64,000 bases of DNA from JAQXDR01 sp038138625 (GTDB taxonomy: Bacteria > Pseudomonadota > Alphaproteobacteria > Rhodobacterales > Rhodobacteraceae), in contig JAYQEA010000002.1 in NCBI GenBank assembly GCA_038138625.1, positions 1 to 64,000 on the forward strand. Reading direction: 5' to 3'. Positions 17,205-26,331 of the stretch are shown piece by piece (the first letter of the stretch is position 1; each line of letters begins with the position of its first letter). Both the position numbers and the translations under genes were made by a program. The notes under the pieces are model-generated. The model had not been told where the DNA came from. It saw nothing but the letters and a program-made list of their open reading frames with translations, and did not search any database.

Positions 17205-18309
17205 AGCGAATCCTCGGATCGAGGATGCCATAGAGCAGATCCGCGATCAGGTTGAACATCACAATCAGGAAGGCAAATATGAATGTCAGGGTCATGACCA
17301 TCGGGATGTCACTGGCGAACAGCGCCCCGATCAAAAGCTGGCCGATTCCGTTCACCTTGAACACCACCTCGGTGATGATCGCGCCTCCAAAAATTGATGG
17401 CACATTCAGTGCGATCACTGTGATAACGGGTATCATAGAATTGCGCAGCACGTGTATGCCGACGACGACGGCCTCGCTCAATCCCTTGGCTCGGGCAGTG
17501 CGCACGTAGTCCTGGTTCAGATTGTCGAGCATAGAGGCGCGCATGTAGCGTGAAATTTGGGCTGTGGTCTGCAAGGCAAGTACCATGACCGGTAGCACCA
17601 TCTGCTGCAACTGCACCATGAAACTGTCCCAATCTACCACCTCGTGTACTGTGTTATAGACGGATGGCAGCCAATCCAGTTGGACTGCAAAGATGACGAT
17701 CATCAAAGGCCCGGTAAAAAACGGTGGAATGGAAAAGCCGATCATCGTGATAAACGTGCCGGACTGGTCAAAGATCGAATACTGCCTGTAGGCGGAATAA
17801 ATTCCAATGGGCAGAGCGATGAGGATCCCTACGACATAGGCCATGCCGACAACCCACAGCGTCTGTGGAATGCGCTGCGCAATGATGTCCATGACGGGCG
17901 ACCGGGTTTCCCAGCTCATAATGCGCTGCTTGCGTTCGTAAATTTCAAGGCTGCCGTCAGCGGTCTCGCGGATCACACCTGCGGCCAGGTTTTCATCAAT
18001 CCAGCTTTGGGGAACGTCTGCCAGCAGCGGGCTCCATTGCCAAGAGATTTCGGTTCCAAAGATCAGGTCTATCAGCACCTGTGGCTCGATCCAGAACATC
18101 TGAACCAACCATTTCCAGAATTGTTCGTACCAGGGGCCGTTCAACCCCATGGCTTCGCGCATTTTTTCTCGCACCTCGGGTGGGATCGTCAGTGGCTGAG
18201 ACGCAAGGGGGTCGCCCGGTGCCAGTTTCAGCAGCAAAAAGATCGCCAGTGCGATGATTAAAAGCGTCGGGACTGAAAGAACCAGTCGTCGGATGGCATA
18301 GGTTAGCAT
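17197..18309 (-). CDS. peptide-type ABC transporter permease (DppB/OppB family)
   Basis: The product is 370 residues. The first transmembrane segment (about 9-29) is followed by KLAPGDPL, a conserved OppB-family motif, and a long periplasmic loop (about 30-160). Five further membrane segments follow, with the EAA loop YVRTARAKGLSEAVVVGIHVLRN and the closing LDPRIRYD. It pairs with the downstream DppC-like permease. It sits 91 bp behind the binding-protein gene, separated from it by a strong stem-loop that probably sets relative expression. Confidence 0.92.
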   Translation of the reverse strand: MLTYAIRRLVLSVPTLLIIALAIFLLLKLAPGDPLASQPLTIPPEVREKMREAMGLNGPWYEQFWKWLVQMFWIEPQVLIDLIFGTEISWQWSPLLADVPQSWIDENLAAGVIRETADGSLEIYERKQRIMSWETRSPVMDIIAQRIPQTLWVVGMAYVVGILIALPIGIYSAYRQYSIFDQSGTFITMIGFSIPPFFTGPLMIVIFAVQLDWLPSVYNTVHEVVDWDSFMVQLQQMVLPVMVLALQTTAQISRYMRASMLDNLNQDYVRTARAKGLSEAVVVGIHVLRNSMIPVITVIALNVPSIFGGAIITEVVFKVNGIGQLLIGALFASDIPMVMTLTFIFAFLIVMFNLIADLLYGILDPRIRYD

Positions 18310-18357
18310 CAGGCGGCGCCTCGAAACATCGCTTTGGGAAGGGGAGGGTTAGTCGAT

Positions 18358-18388
18358 GGGGCGGCGCAACTCAACCGTGCGCCGCCCC
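18358..18388 (-). promoter_or_regulatory. intercistronic stem-loop between binding-protein and permease genes
   Basis: Positions 18358-18368 and 18378-18388 are perfect 11-bp inverted repeats, all but one of the pairs G-C, with a 9-nt loop. On the minus strand, the operon's direction, no U-tract follows, so full termination is unlikely. A processed 3' end protecting the binding-protein mRNA, as seen between malE and malF, fits better. On the plus strand the stem is followed by TATTTTTATTATTT, so it could terminate antisense transcription. Confidence 0.6.
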
Positions 18389-18400
18389 TATTTTTATTAT

Positions 18401-20101
18401 TTAGTCGATCCGATACCAATCGGAAACATTCCACAGCTCGCTGTCCCAAACGTTCAGAACAACACCGCCTAAGGAGTTGGCATGCGCAGACAAACGACCA
18501 CGGTGAACCAGCGGGATCATACCCCCGTTTTCCACCATCATGTCGTTCAGCTGGCGACCAAGACGGGCCCGCTCGTCAAGATCTGCTGTTCCACGCAGTT
18601 TTGTGTGCAGCGCGTCATACTCGGGCATACAGAAACGGCTGATGTTCTCACCCTGCCACTGCGACGCAGGGCTTGGCTCTTTGCCACACAGGCCATTGGC
18701 CAGATAGCTCTGCGGGTCGGTGCCCGAGAACGTGTTGGCATACATCTGCACGTCAGCATAGAACTTCTGGAAGGTATCTGGCGACGCGGGGTCACCACCG
18801 AAGAAGATCGATGCGTTCAGGTTGCGCAGCTCTGTCTCGATACCGATTTCGCTCCACCACTGCTTGATCAGGGCTTGGAAGTCCTGACGCACGGCGTTGG
18901 TCGATGTCTGGTACAGGATGGACAATGGAACGCCGTCAGCTGTTTCACGAACGCCGTCACCGTCAGTGTCCATGTAACCCGCGGCATCCAGCATTGCATT
19001 CGCACCGGCGATGTCCTGAGTGTCACACGAGAAGGTGTCAGAGTTGAATGCAGCAGGTGCTGGAACCCAGTTACAGGTGACCTTGCCGGCCTGACCGTAG
19101 CCAATTTCGACCAGCAAAGGACGGTCGATGGCCAACGACATCGCTTTGTAGACTGCAGGATCGCCCAAGAATGGGTGAGGGCCAACGACAGAGCGTTCGT
19201 CTGGACCCAAAGCCGGATCCGGGTTGGTGGCGTTCAGCATGATGCGTTCGACCAACGGACCAAAGCCCGCAACCGGTGTGCCCTTGCCACCTGCCTGCAT
19301 GCGCTGGATGACGTCAGGTGCAAGCTGAAGGTTCCAAGCGTAGTCGAATTCACCTGTTTCCATCACAGCACGGCCAGCGGCTGTAGCGTCGCCGCCACCT
19401 TTGAATGTGACGCTGGCGAAAGCCGGCTTGGCAGGATCGCGATAGTTGTCATTGGCAACCATCTGGATAACGTCATTGGGACGGAAATCCGTCACAACAA
19501 AAGGACCGGTGCCGATTGGGCCAAAGTTCTGCTCGGTACAGGTCGGTGCTGCTGCACCTGAACACGCGGCAAACTGTGCGGCCTGCAAAATTGGGCTTTC
19601 ACCGCCAACAAACGGGCCATACGGGTTTGGCTGTGGTGCTTCGAAATTCACCACAACGGTCAGATCGTCTGGTGTTTCGACCGAGCTTACGCCTTCGAAC
19701 TTCGTCAACTGCGCACAACCGCCTTCGGGGTGCGTGCAATATTCGTAGGTGAATTTCACATCAGCAGAGGTGAAGGGGGTGCCGTCAGACCACAGAATGC
19801 CCGGCGTGATGTTCCACGTGATGGACTGAAGGTCCTCGGACACGCCGCCATTGGCGACTGTCGGCACTTCGTTGACCAGCCAAGGTACCAAAGCACCGTC
19901 CTGGTTGTAGCGTGCAAGCGGTTCGATGATCATCGAAGCGCTTTCAACATCCTTGGTGCCGCCCGACAGGAACGGATTAAGGATTGAGGGTGCCTGCCAG
20001 TAAATAATGCTGACGTTACCGTCCGAGCCACGTTCCGCCATTGCGGCGGGCGCCATCGCGGTTGCGGCTACGGCCCCCAAAAGAAGGGATTTGAGCGTCA
20101 T
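18401..20101 (-). CDS. peptide-type ABC transporter substrate-binding protein (SBP_bac_5)
   Basis: The product is 566 residues with a classic signal peptide (MTLKSLLLGAVAATAMAPAA, cleavage near AMA-E at residue 22). Family 5 marks are NPFLSGGTKDVESASMIIEPL, VNEVPTVANG, the signature LWSDGTPFTSADVKFTYEY, FGPIGTGPFVVTDFRPND, and late motifs DIAGANAMLDAAGYMDTDGDGVRE and GGMIPLVHRG. It contains several cysteines, which may form periplasmic disulfides. It delivers peptides or similar amphipathic substrates to the two downstream permeases. The substrate is not known; the neighbouring deacetylase and amidohydrolase genes point to acylated amino acids or peptides. Confidence 0.92.
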   Translation of the reverse strand: MTLKSLLLGAVAATAMAPAAMAERGSDGNVSIIYWQAPSILNPFLSGGTKDVESASMIIEPLARYNQDGALVPWLVNEVPTVANGGVSEDLQSITWNITPGILWSDGTPFTSADVKFTYEYCTHPEGGCAQLTKFEGVSSVETPDDLTVVVNFEAPQPNPYGPFVGGESPILQAAQFAACSGAAAPTCTEQNFGPIGTGPFVVTDFRPNDVIQMVANDNYRDPAKPAFASVTFKGGGDATAAGRAVMETGEFDYAWNLQLAPDVIQRMQAGGKGTPVAGFGPLVERIMLNATNPDPALGPDERSVVGPHPFLGDPAVYKAMSLAIDRPLLVEIGYGQAGKVTCNWVPAPAAFNSDTFSCDTQDIAGANAMLDAAGYMDTDGDGVRETADGVPLSILYQTSTNAVRQDFQALIKQWWSEIGIETELRNLNASIFFGGDPASPDTFQKFYADVQMYANTFSGTDPQSYLANGLCGKEPSPASQWQGENISRFCMPEYDALHTKLRGTADLDERARLGRQLNDMMVENGGMIPLVHRGRLSAHANSLGGVVLNVWDSELWNVSDWYRID

Positions 20102-20314
20102 TGGGTTCTCCCTGTTATGGCGCAGGGTATCTGCACCTTTCGTTTGTCCAGAGATTCGTTTGCGTAACTTTTGCGCACTTATCCCTGGCTGTGTCCCTTA
20201 TCACACCAGACCAGCCAGAAATTGCAATAGGTTCTGCGACTTTCAGGGCAACTCGGGTTTGACAGTGCCTGTTTCGTAGCATTCACTGCACGCAACTAAG
20301 GAGTTTATGACACA

Positions 20315-22135
20315 ATGCTGGACAGTACCATCGCCCGGATTGAAGGGTTGCGAGTGGAATTTCAGACCAAGGATGGACCTGTGGTAGGAGTCGAAGACGT
20401 CAGCTTTGACATCAATCCCGGTGAAACCGTCTGCGTGGTCGGGGAATCAGGCTCTGGTAAATCTGTTAGTTCGCTTTCCCTGATGCGGCTTGTGGAATAT
20501 GGCGGTGGTACCATTGCCGATGGTCGCCTGCTGTTTGAGCGTCGCGATGGTGCTGAAATCGATCTTTGCGATACCGATCAAGATCTGATGCGTACCATCC
20601 GCGGCAATGAAATTGGTATGATTTTCCAAGAGCCCATGACGGCCCTAAATCCGGTGTTTACGGTTGGACGCCAGCTGACCGAAGGGCTACGTGTTCACAA
20701 GGGGCTAAGTCAAAAACAGGCTGAATCCCGTGCGCTGGAGCTGTTGAAGCAGGTCCGAATTCCTGAGCCAGAGCGGCGTTTAAAGCAATATCCACACGAA
20801 TTATCTGGTGGGATGCGTCAGCGTGTTGTTATCGCGATGGCGCTTGCCTGCGAGCCGAGATTGCTGATCGCCGACGAGCCGACGACAGCCTTGGATGTAA
20901 CTATTCAAGCTGAAATTTTGGCATTGATGGATCGTCTTAAACGCGAAACCGGAACGGCTGTGATGTTCATCACGCATGACATGGCAGTTGTCGCCCAAAT
21001 GGCAGATCGCGTGGTTGTTATGTTCCGGGGCAACAAGGTTGAAGCGGGCTCGGTCGAAGATATTTTCGAAAATCCGCAGCATAATTACACGCGTGCCCTG
21101 CTTGCAGCGGTGCCTCGTTTAGGTGAGATGACCGGCACGGATTTGCCTCAGCCGATGCGCCTTTTGGGCCATGAAGGCGCAACACCCGAACCGATCAAGG
21201 GCACCGATGAACCGCTGCTGGCCGTTAAAAACCTTACGACCCGATTCCCTGTGACAGGGGGATTTTTCCGGCGCCTCGTTGCAAATGTGCATGCCGTCGA
21301 AGATGTGTCATTCACGATAAACCGCGGCCAAACCCTGAGCCTTGTGGGCGAATCAGGGTGCGGCAAATCGTCAGCCGGTCGATCCCTGCTACGTTTGGTC
21401 GAGCCACAATCAGGCTCTGTTCGTTTGGGTGACACTGATATCCTCGCCCTGAATACAGAAGGCCTGCGTACTGCCCGACGCGATATGCAGATGATCTTTC
21501 AGGATCCATTTGCCAGTCTTAACCCGCAAATGCGCCTGTTGGATCAGGTGGCCGAGCCGATGCGCAATTATGGCACGGCGTCAGGTCAGGAATTAGAGGA
21601 CAGGGTTGCCGGGCTCTTTGATCGGGTGGAATTGCCCCGCAGCTTCATGCGCCGCTATCCCCACGAACTCTCCGGGGGCCAGAGACAGCGAATTGCGATT
21701 GCCCGTGCGCTTGCGTTGAACCCCAAGCTTATCGTCGCAGACGAGGCCGTGTCGGCGCTGGATGTGTCCGTGCAGGCGCAGGTGCTGAACCTAATGATGG
21801 AATTACAGGCTGAATTGGGGGTCAGTTACCTGTTTATCAGTCATGATATGGCGGTTGTCGAACGGGTCAGCCACCATGTGGGCGTAATGTATCTTGGGCG
21901 GATTGTGGAATTAGGTCCAAGGCGGGCTGTTTTTGAAAACCCACAGCATCCCTATACGCAGGCCCTGATGAAGGCTGTTCCAATTGCCGATCCACGGCGA
22001 CGCAAATCGGAAAAGGATCTGAACTTCAAGCCGATTCCGTCGCCCATACATCCGGCCGAATATGAACCCGAGCCGAGTGTCTACAAAGAGGTGTCCGAAG
22101 GGCACAAAGTGCTTCTCACAGACAGTGGATATTGA
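20315..22135 (+). CDS. ABC transporter double ATP-binding protein (DppD-DppF fusion)
   Basis: The product is 606 residues with two complete nucleotide-binding domains. Domain 1 has Walker A GESGSGKSVSS (about 45-55), signature ELSGGMRQRVVIAMAL and Walker B LLIADEPTTALDVT. Domain 2 has Walker A GESGCGKSSAG (about 345), signature ELSGGQRQRIAIARAL and Walker B LIVADEAVSALDVS. Oligopeptide-type C-terminal extensions follow each (NPQHNYTRALLAAVPR, NPQHPYTQALMKAVP). It energises the transporter whose permeases are transcribed divergently. The start ATG follows AAGGAG by 11 bp. The stop overlaps the next start (TGATG). Confidence 0.93.
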   Translation: MLDSTIARIEGLRVEFQTKDGPVVGVEDVSFDINPGETVCVVGESGSGKSVSSLSLMRLVEYGGGTIADGRLLFERRDGAEIDLCDTDQDLMRTIRGNEIGMIFQEPMTALNPVFTVGRQLTEGLRVHKGLSQKQAESRALELLKQVRIPEPERRLKQYPHELSGGMRQRVVIAMALACEPRLLIADEPTTALDVTIQAEILALMDRLKRETGTAVMFITHDMAVVAQMADRVVVMFRGNKVEAGSVEDIFENPQHNYTRALLAAVPRLGEMTGTDLPQPMRLLGHEGATPEPIKGTDEPLLAVKNLTTRFPVTGGFFRRLVANVHAVEDVSFTINRGQTLSLVGESGCGKSSAGRSLLRLVEPQSGSVRLGDTDILALNTEGLRTARRDMQMIFQDPFASLNPQMRLLDQVAEPMRNYGTASGQELEDRVAGLFDRVELPRSFMRRYPHELSGGQRQRIAIARALALNPKLIVADEAVSALDVSVQAQVLNLMMELQAELGVSYLFISHDMAVVERVSHHVGVMYLGRIVELGPRRAVFENPQHPYTQALMKAVPIADPRRRKSEKDLNFKPIPSPIHPAEYEPEPSVYKEVSEGHKVLLTDSGY

Positions 22136-23298
22136 TGATGCCTGACGTATTGAGCCCACGGGCCTTGATGGAAAAATTGATCGGCTTTGACACAGTCAGC
22201 CGGAATTCGAACGTCCCGTTGATTGATTGGGTGCTGGACTATCTGACCAGCCATGGCATCCAAGCGGAAAAACATGTGACAGAGGATGGTGAAAAGGCCG
22301 GTTTATGGGCCCATGCTGGTCCTTGGGAACCCGGAGGTGTTGTTCTGAACGGACATACCGATGTGGTTCCCGTTGATGGGCAGGCTTGGGTGACGGATCC
22401 GTTCACCGTCGTCGAAAAAGATGGAAAGCTTTACGGTCGCGGCACCTGTGACATGAAAGGCTTTGACGCCTTGGCCATCTGGGCCATGGTCGAGGCCCAT
22501 ACCCGCGGCGTATCGCGCCCCCTTCAGTTGGCTTTGACCTGGGACGAAGAAGTAGGCTGCATTGGCGCTGCGCCTTTGATTGCCTCTCTTGCAGACAAAT
22601 TTCCGCGTGCATCCGATGTGATCGTTGGCGAACCTACGATGATGGAAACGGTCACCGGACACAAAGGCGGCGTGACCTACTGGGTTCATGTGCATGGCTT
22701 CGAGGTGCACAGCTCGATTTTGCATACTGGCGTCTCTGCGGTCATGGAAGCTGCCAAACTGATCGACTGGGCCAACCAGATGAATGCAGAACTCGCGACG
22801 GCGACGCCGCAGGGCATGGCTGCGATTTTTGATCCACCCTATACAAATCTGCATGTTGGACAGATTTCAGGTGGTACGGCGCATAATATCTCTGCAAAGG
22901 ATTGCGAATTTGGCTTTGGATTTCGCATTGTTCCCGGCGAAAATCCTGATGATTGGCGGGCACGATTCACTGCCAAAGTGGCCGAGATCGAAGCGGGAAT
23001 GAAAGCCATCCGTCCCGAAGCAAGCATCGAAGTGCGTGAAATATTCTACCTGCCTCCCTTTGCGCCGACCGACAACAATGCCGCAGAGGCCTTGGTACGC
23101 AGCCTGTCTGGTGACAATGCGACCCATGTGGTCAGCTATGGCTCGGATGCAAGTCATTTTCAGGCAGCTGGCTTTTCAACGGTGCTGTGTGGTCCGGGCA
23201 ACATTGCCATGGCGCATCAACCGAACGAATACATTACCATCGCGCAATTTGAAGAAGGTCAGGCCTTTTTGAACCGGCTGCTTGACCGGCTTTCGTGA
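22135..23298 (+). CDS. argE: acetylornithine deacetylase-like M20 peptidase
   Basis: A 387-residue M20A metallohydrolase with an ArgE-like layout: LIGFDTVSRNSN, the first zinc ligand block LNGHTDVVPVDG, the bridging aspartate in LYGRGTCDMKGF, the general base glutamate in TWDEEVGCIG, and later VIVGEPTMMETVTGHKG. It hydrolyses N-acyl amino acids; the best guess from sequence is N-acetyl-ornithine-like substrates. Context suggests catabolism of imported acyl-amino acids rather than arginine synthesis. Two ATGs are adjacent; the first overlaps the preceding TGA. Confidence 0.85.
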   Translation: MMPDVLSPRALMEKLIGFDTVSRNSNVPLIDWVLDYLTSHGIQAEKHVTEDGEKAGLWAHAGPWEPGGVVLNGHTDVVPVDGQAWVTDPFTVVEKDGKLYGRGTCDMKGFDALAIWAMVEAHTRGVSRPLQLALTWDEEVGCIGAAPLIASLADKFPRASDVIVGEPTMMETVTGHKGGVTYWVHVHGFEVHSSILHTGVSAVMEAAKLIDWANQMNAELATATPQGMAAIFDPPYTNLHVGQISGGTAHNISAKDCEFGFGFRIVPGENPDDWRARFTAKVAEIEAGMKAIRPEASIEVREIFYLPPFAPTDNNAAEALVRSLSGDNATHVVSYGSDASHFQAAGFSTVLCGPGNIAMAHQPNEYITIAQFEEGQAFLNRLLDRLS

Positions 23299-24644
23299 CA
23301 CCGTTTCCAATTTCAGAAACCAGCCCGGTTGTCTTTGCCGGGCCAGTGCCGGCACAGGCCGATTTGGTGGTGGTCGGGGGCGGCGTCATTGGCGTAACCA
23401 CCGCGCTCTACGCGGCCCGTTCCGGACTTCGTGTTGTGTTGTGCGAAAAGGGACGGATCGCAGGCGAACAATCCAGTCGTAACTGGGGATGGATTCGACG
23501 ACAGGGGCGCGACCCGCACGAGCTGCCCATTATGATCGAGGCCGACCGACTATGGCGCGAGCTGGATCGGGAAACCAATGTGGATATTGGTCTTCGTGAG
23601 CAGGGCGTTACATATCTCACCCGATCATCCCGAGAGTTCGAACACTTCGAAGACTGGATGGGCGTCGCCCGATCGCATGCGTTGGAAACACAGCTTTTTG
23701 ACTCATCAGCCCTGGATCGCAGGTTTCCGGAATTTGCGGGGCAGGGGTATGTCGGGGCAATGCATACCGCCCGCGATATGCGTGCCGAGCCGTGGATAGC
23801 GGTCCCGGCTTTGGCAGAAATCGCTGTAAGAGAAGGCGCAGCAATCGCCGAAAACTGCGCCGTGCGGGCATTAGACATGGTGGGCGGTAAAGTTGCGGGT
23901 GTTATCACGGAATCGGGGCGAATCTCGGCATCACGGGTTGTGTTGGCCGGTGGGGCGTGGTCATCGCTTTTCCTGCGGGCCCATGGGGTGTCGATTCCAC
24001 AGCTTTCTGTGCGCGCGTCCGTGGTTCAGACCGATCCTGTCGAATTACCCCACGCGGGGGGGGCCGTGGATGAAAAGATTGCCTTTCGAACCCGCGCGGA
24101 TGGTGGCCTGTCCATCGCAGCCCCGGGTTTTCATGAACTGTTTATAGGTCCGGATGCCTTTCGCAATCTGAAAGCCTACCTGCCACAATTGCGGGCTGAT
24201 CCGTTTGGAACACGGTTTTTACCAGCAGCACCGCGGGGGTTTCCTGACAGCTGGTCAACGGCGCGTCACTGGTCGCCGGACTCAGTGTCCCCGTTTGAAA
24301 GCCAACGTGTGCTGAACCCTAGCCCCAATATGACCCAGCTGCGCCGGACGATAGGACGGATTGAAAAAATGTTTCCCAAGGTTGGGTCGATTCGCCCGCG
24401 TAGCGCCTGGGCTGGAATGATCGACACCATGCCAGATGTCGTTCCGGTCGTGGATCACGTTTCTGCCTTGCCCGGCCTGATCGTTGGCTGCGGTATGTCG
24501 GGACATGGCTTTGGTATCGGGCCGGCCATGGGCCGTATCCTAGCAGATTTGTCGCGTGACAGTGATCCCGGTCACGATCTGTCGCGGTTTCGGCTCTCGC
24601 GCTTCAGCGATGGCTCGACTGTGACAATCGGCCCGTCTGTCTGA
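23295..24644 (+). CDS. DAO-family FAD-dependent amino-acid oxidase/dehydrogenase
   Basis: The product is 449 residues from a GTG that overlaps the previous stop (GTGA). The dinucleotide motif is ADLVVVGGGVIGVTTALYAA (residues about 22-41). Next come EQSSRNWGWIRRQGRDPHELP, a substrate domain, and a late FAD-contact block SAWAGMIDTMPDVVPVVD and VGCGMSGHGFGIGPAMG. This matches the DadA/glycine-oxidase/sarcosine-oxidase superfamily. It likely oxidises a D-amino acid or N-substituted amino acid released by the neighbouring deacylases. It is translationally coupled to the ArgE-like gene. Confidence 0.85.
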   Translation: MTPFPISETSPVVFAGPVPAQADLVVVGGGVIGVTTALYAARSGLRVVLCEKGRIAGEQSSRNWGWIRRQGRDPHELPIMIEADRLWRELDRETNVDIGLREQGVTYLTRSSREFEHFEDWMGVARSHALETQLFDSSALDRRFPEFAGQGYVGAMHTARDMRAEPWIAVPALAEIAVREGAAIAENCAVRALDMVGGKVAGVITESGRISASRVVLAGGAWSSLFLRAHGVSIPQLSVRASVVQTDPVELPHAGGAVDEKIAFRTRADGGLSIAAPGFHELFIGPDAFRNLKAYLPQLRADPFGTRFLPAAPRGFPDSWSTARHWSPDSVSPFESQRVLNPSPNMTQLRRTIGRIEKMFPKVGSIRPRSAWAGMIDTMPDVVPVVDHVSALPGLIVGCGMSGHGFGIGPAMGRILADLSRDSDPGHDLSRFRLSRFSDGSTVTIGPSV

Positions 24645-24744
24645 CAAGCCAAAGCGTCGCCTTTGCAGCCCACCATGACATCTGCCTCTTGAAACAAGCA
24701 AGCACCTGCGCCACGCTCTGTTTCGATCAACACCGGAGGATCCC

Positions 24745-25908
24745 ATGCCCGTAAAGAACCGCTTTGCCGAACTGCACGACGAAATCACCGCCTGGCGGCG
24801 TGATATTCATGAACACCCAGAGTTATTGTATGACACCCACCGGACCTCGGCATTGGTTGCGGACAAGCTGGGGGCTTTTGGGTGTGACGAGGTGGTCACG
24901 GGCATTGGTCGCACAGGTGTGGTGGGCGTCATCAAGGGCCGCAGCACCGGATCAGGCAAAGTCATAGGCTTGCGCGCCGATATGGATGCGCTGCCCATTC
25001 TCGAGGCAACAGGCCTTGAATATGCATCAAAAACGCCGGGGTCCATGCATGCCTGTGGCCATGACGGTCATACAGCCATGCTTTTGGGGGCTGCGAAATA
25101 CCTAAGCGAGACCCGAAATTTCGATGGAACGGTTGTCGTCATATTTCAGCCCGCAGAAGAAGGCGGGGCAGGTGGCCGTGAAATGTGCGAAGACGGCATG
25201 ATGGATCGTTTTGGCATTCAAGAGGTCTATGGTATGCACAATTGGCCGGGTAAACCTGCGGGCAGCTTTGCGATCCGGTCTGGGCCATTCTTTGCGGCCG
25301 CAGATCAGTGGGAGGTCCACCTGAAAGGCTTTGGTGGACATGCGGCCAAGCCTCATGTGACGGTCGATCCGGTGGTTTTATCGGCTCAGGTGGTTATGGC
25401 GTTGCAAACAATTGCCAGCCGTAATGCGGATCCGATCGATCAGGTTGTGGTGTCGGTGACCTCCATCGAAAGTTCGTCCAAGGCTTTTAACGTCATCCCA
25501 CAAGAAGTGCACATCAAGGGGACCGCCCGCACCATGTCGCGCGACATGCGCGCACTGGTGGAACGGCGTTTGACCGAGATTTGCACAGGCATTGCCACCG
25601 CTGCGGGTGGCTCTGCAGATGTGCATTTCTACAAAGGATACCCAGTGATGGCGAACCATGAAGACGCGACCGAATTTGCAGCCAAAGTTGCGACGGATGT
25701 CTCGGGAGCCTGTGAAACCGCACCAATGGTCATGGGGGGCGAAGATTTCGCCTTTATGCTTGAGGAGCGTCCGGGTGCTTATATTCTGGTTGGGAACGGC
25801 GACACGTCGGATGTTCATCATCCGGAATATAATTTCAACGATGAGGCTATTCCTGCGGGATGTAGTTGGTGGGCAGGTCTGGTTGAACAGCGTATGCCAG
25901 CAACCTGA
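24745..25908 (+). CDS. M20D amidohydrolase (hippurate hydrolase/aminoacylase-like)
   Basis: The product is 387 residues, opening with the family motif WRRDIHEHPELLYDTHRTSA. Metal and catalytic blocks are LRADMDALPI, MHACGHDGHTAMLLGAA (cysteine and histidine ligands), FQPAEEGGAGGREM (glutamate pair), GMHNWPG and GGEDFAFMLEERPG. It hydrolyses N-acyl amino acids such as N-benzoyl or N-acetyl forms. A good GGAGG site lies before the ATG. It sits 100 bp after the oxidase gene and probably belongs to the same catabolic set as the transporter. The exact acyl group is unknown. Confidence 0.88.
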   Translation: MPVKNRFAELHDEITAWRRDIHEHPELLYDTHRTSALVADKLGAFGCDEVVTGIGRTGVVGVIKGRSTGSGKVIGLRADMDALPILEATGLEYASKTPGSMHACGHDGHTAMLLGAAKYLSETRNFDGTVVVIFQPAEEGGAGGREMCEDGMMDRFGIQEVYGMHNWPGKPAGSFAIRSGPFFAAADQWEVHLKGFGGHAAKPHVTVDPVVLSAQVVMALQTIASRNADPIDQVVVSVTSIESSSKAFNVIPQEVHIKGTARTMSRDMRALVERRLTEICTGIATAAGGSADVHFYKGYPVMANHEDATEFAAKVATDVSGACETAPMVMGGEDFAFMLEERPGAYILVGNGDTSDVHHPEYNFNDEAIPAGCSWWAGLVEQRMPAT

Positions 25909-26331
25909 TTGCAGCGCGGCGGGCCGACCCTTTGGCGACGGTTTGAAGCTCGCGATGTCATAGCAAACGCACCTTCGCAAACCGCTATGGTCTGTGACAG
26001 CCACAGATCATAGCGGCTCATACGTGCCGAAGGCCAAAAAATTTGGGCGCAGAAACCGATTAAAGGATCGGTGTCGTACTGGTCTAAGTCTTTAGAAGTT
26101 ACACACCCTGTTACGCGGCATCGACGCATGAATCAGTATTGGAGATACGATTGTAACCTGCCGCCTGAGGATGCTTTTCAAACAGTTGACTGGGCCGTCA
26201 CGCACTAATTTGGATAAGACTGCTTTGGCGGTCTCTTGTGAACCAACGCACTGGTTGCACGCTTAGAACCGTCTTATCTTTGCCACCAAAATGTGCGTGA
26301 TCTTGCCGGCGTCATCCTCAAACGCAGCTGG
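25909..26331. other. 423-bp intergenic region between convergent genes
   Basis: No gene is supported here. The region lies between the convergent amidohydrolase and moaA genes and contains a long stem-loop at 25982-26016 and several short direct repeats. No tRNA signature was found. Confidence 0.5.
25982..26016. repeat. 15-bp inverted repeat forming a long stem-loop
   Basis: Arms 25982-25996 and 26002-26016 are complementary over 15 bp with a single G-T pair and a 5-nt loop. It begins 74 bp after the amidohydrolase stop. No T-run follows on the plus strand. On the minus strand TTTGCG follows, so a bidirectional Rho-independent-like terminator or mRNA 3'-end protector is possible. It could also be a scattered palindromic repeat of the genome. 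Confidence 0.6.

Noticed and set aside
20307..20345. Alternative ATG at 20307 for the ABC ATPase
   Set aside because: It is closer to the ribosome-binding site but lies in a different frame from the ATPase reading frame.
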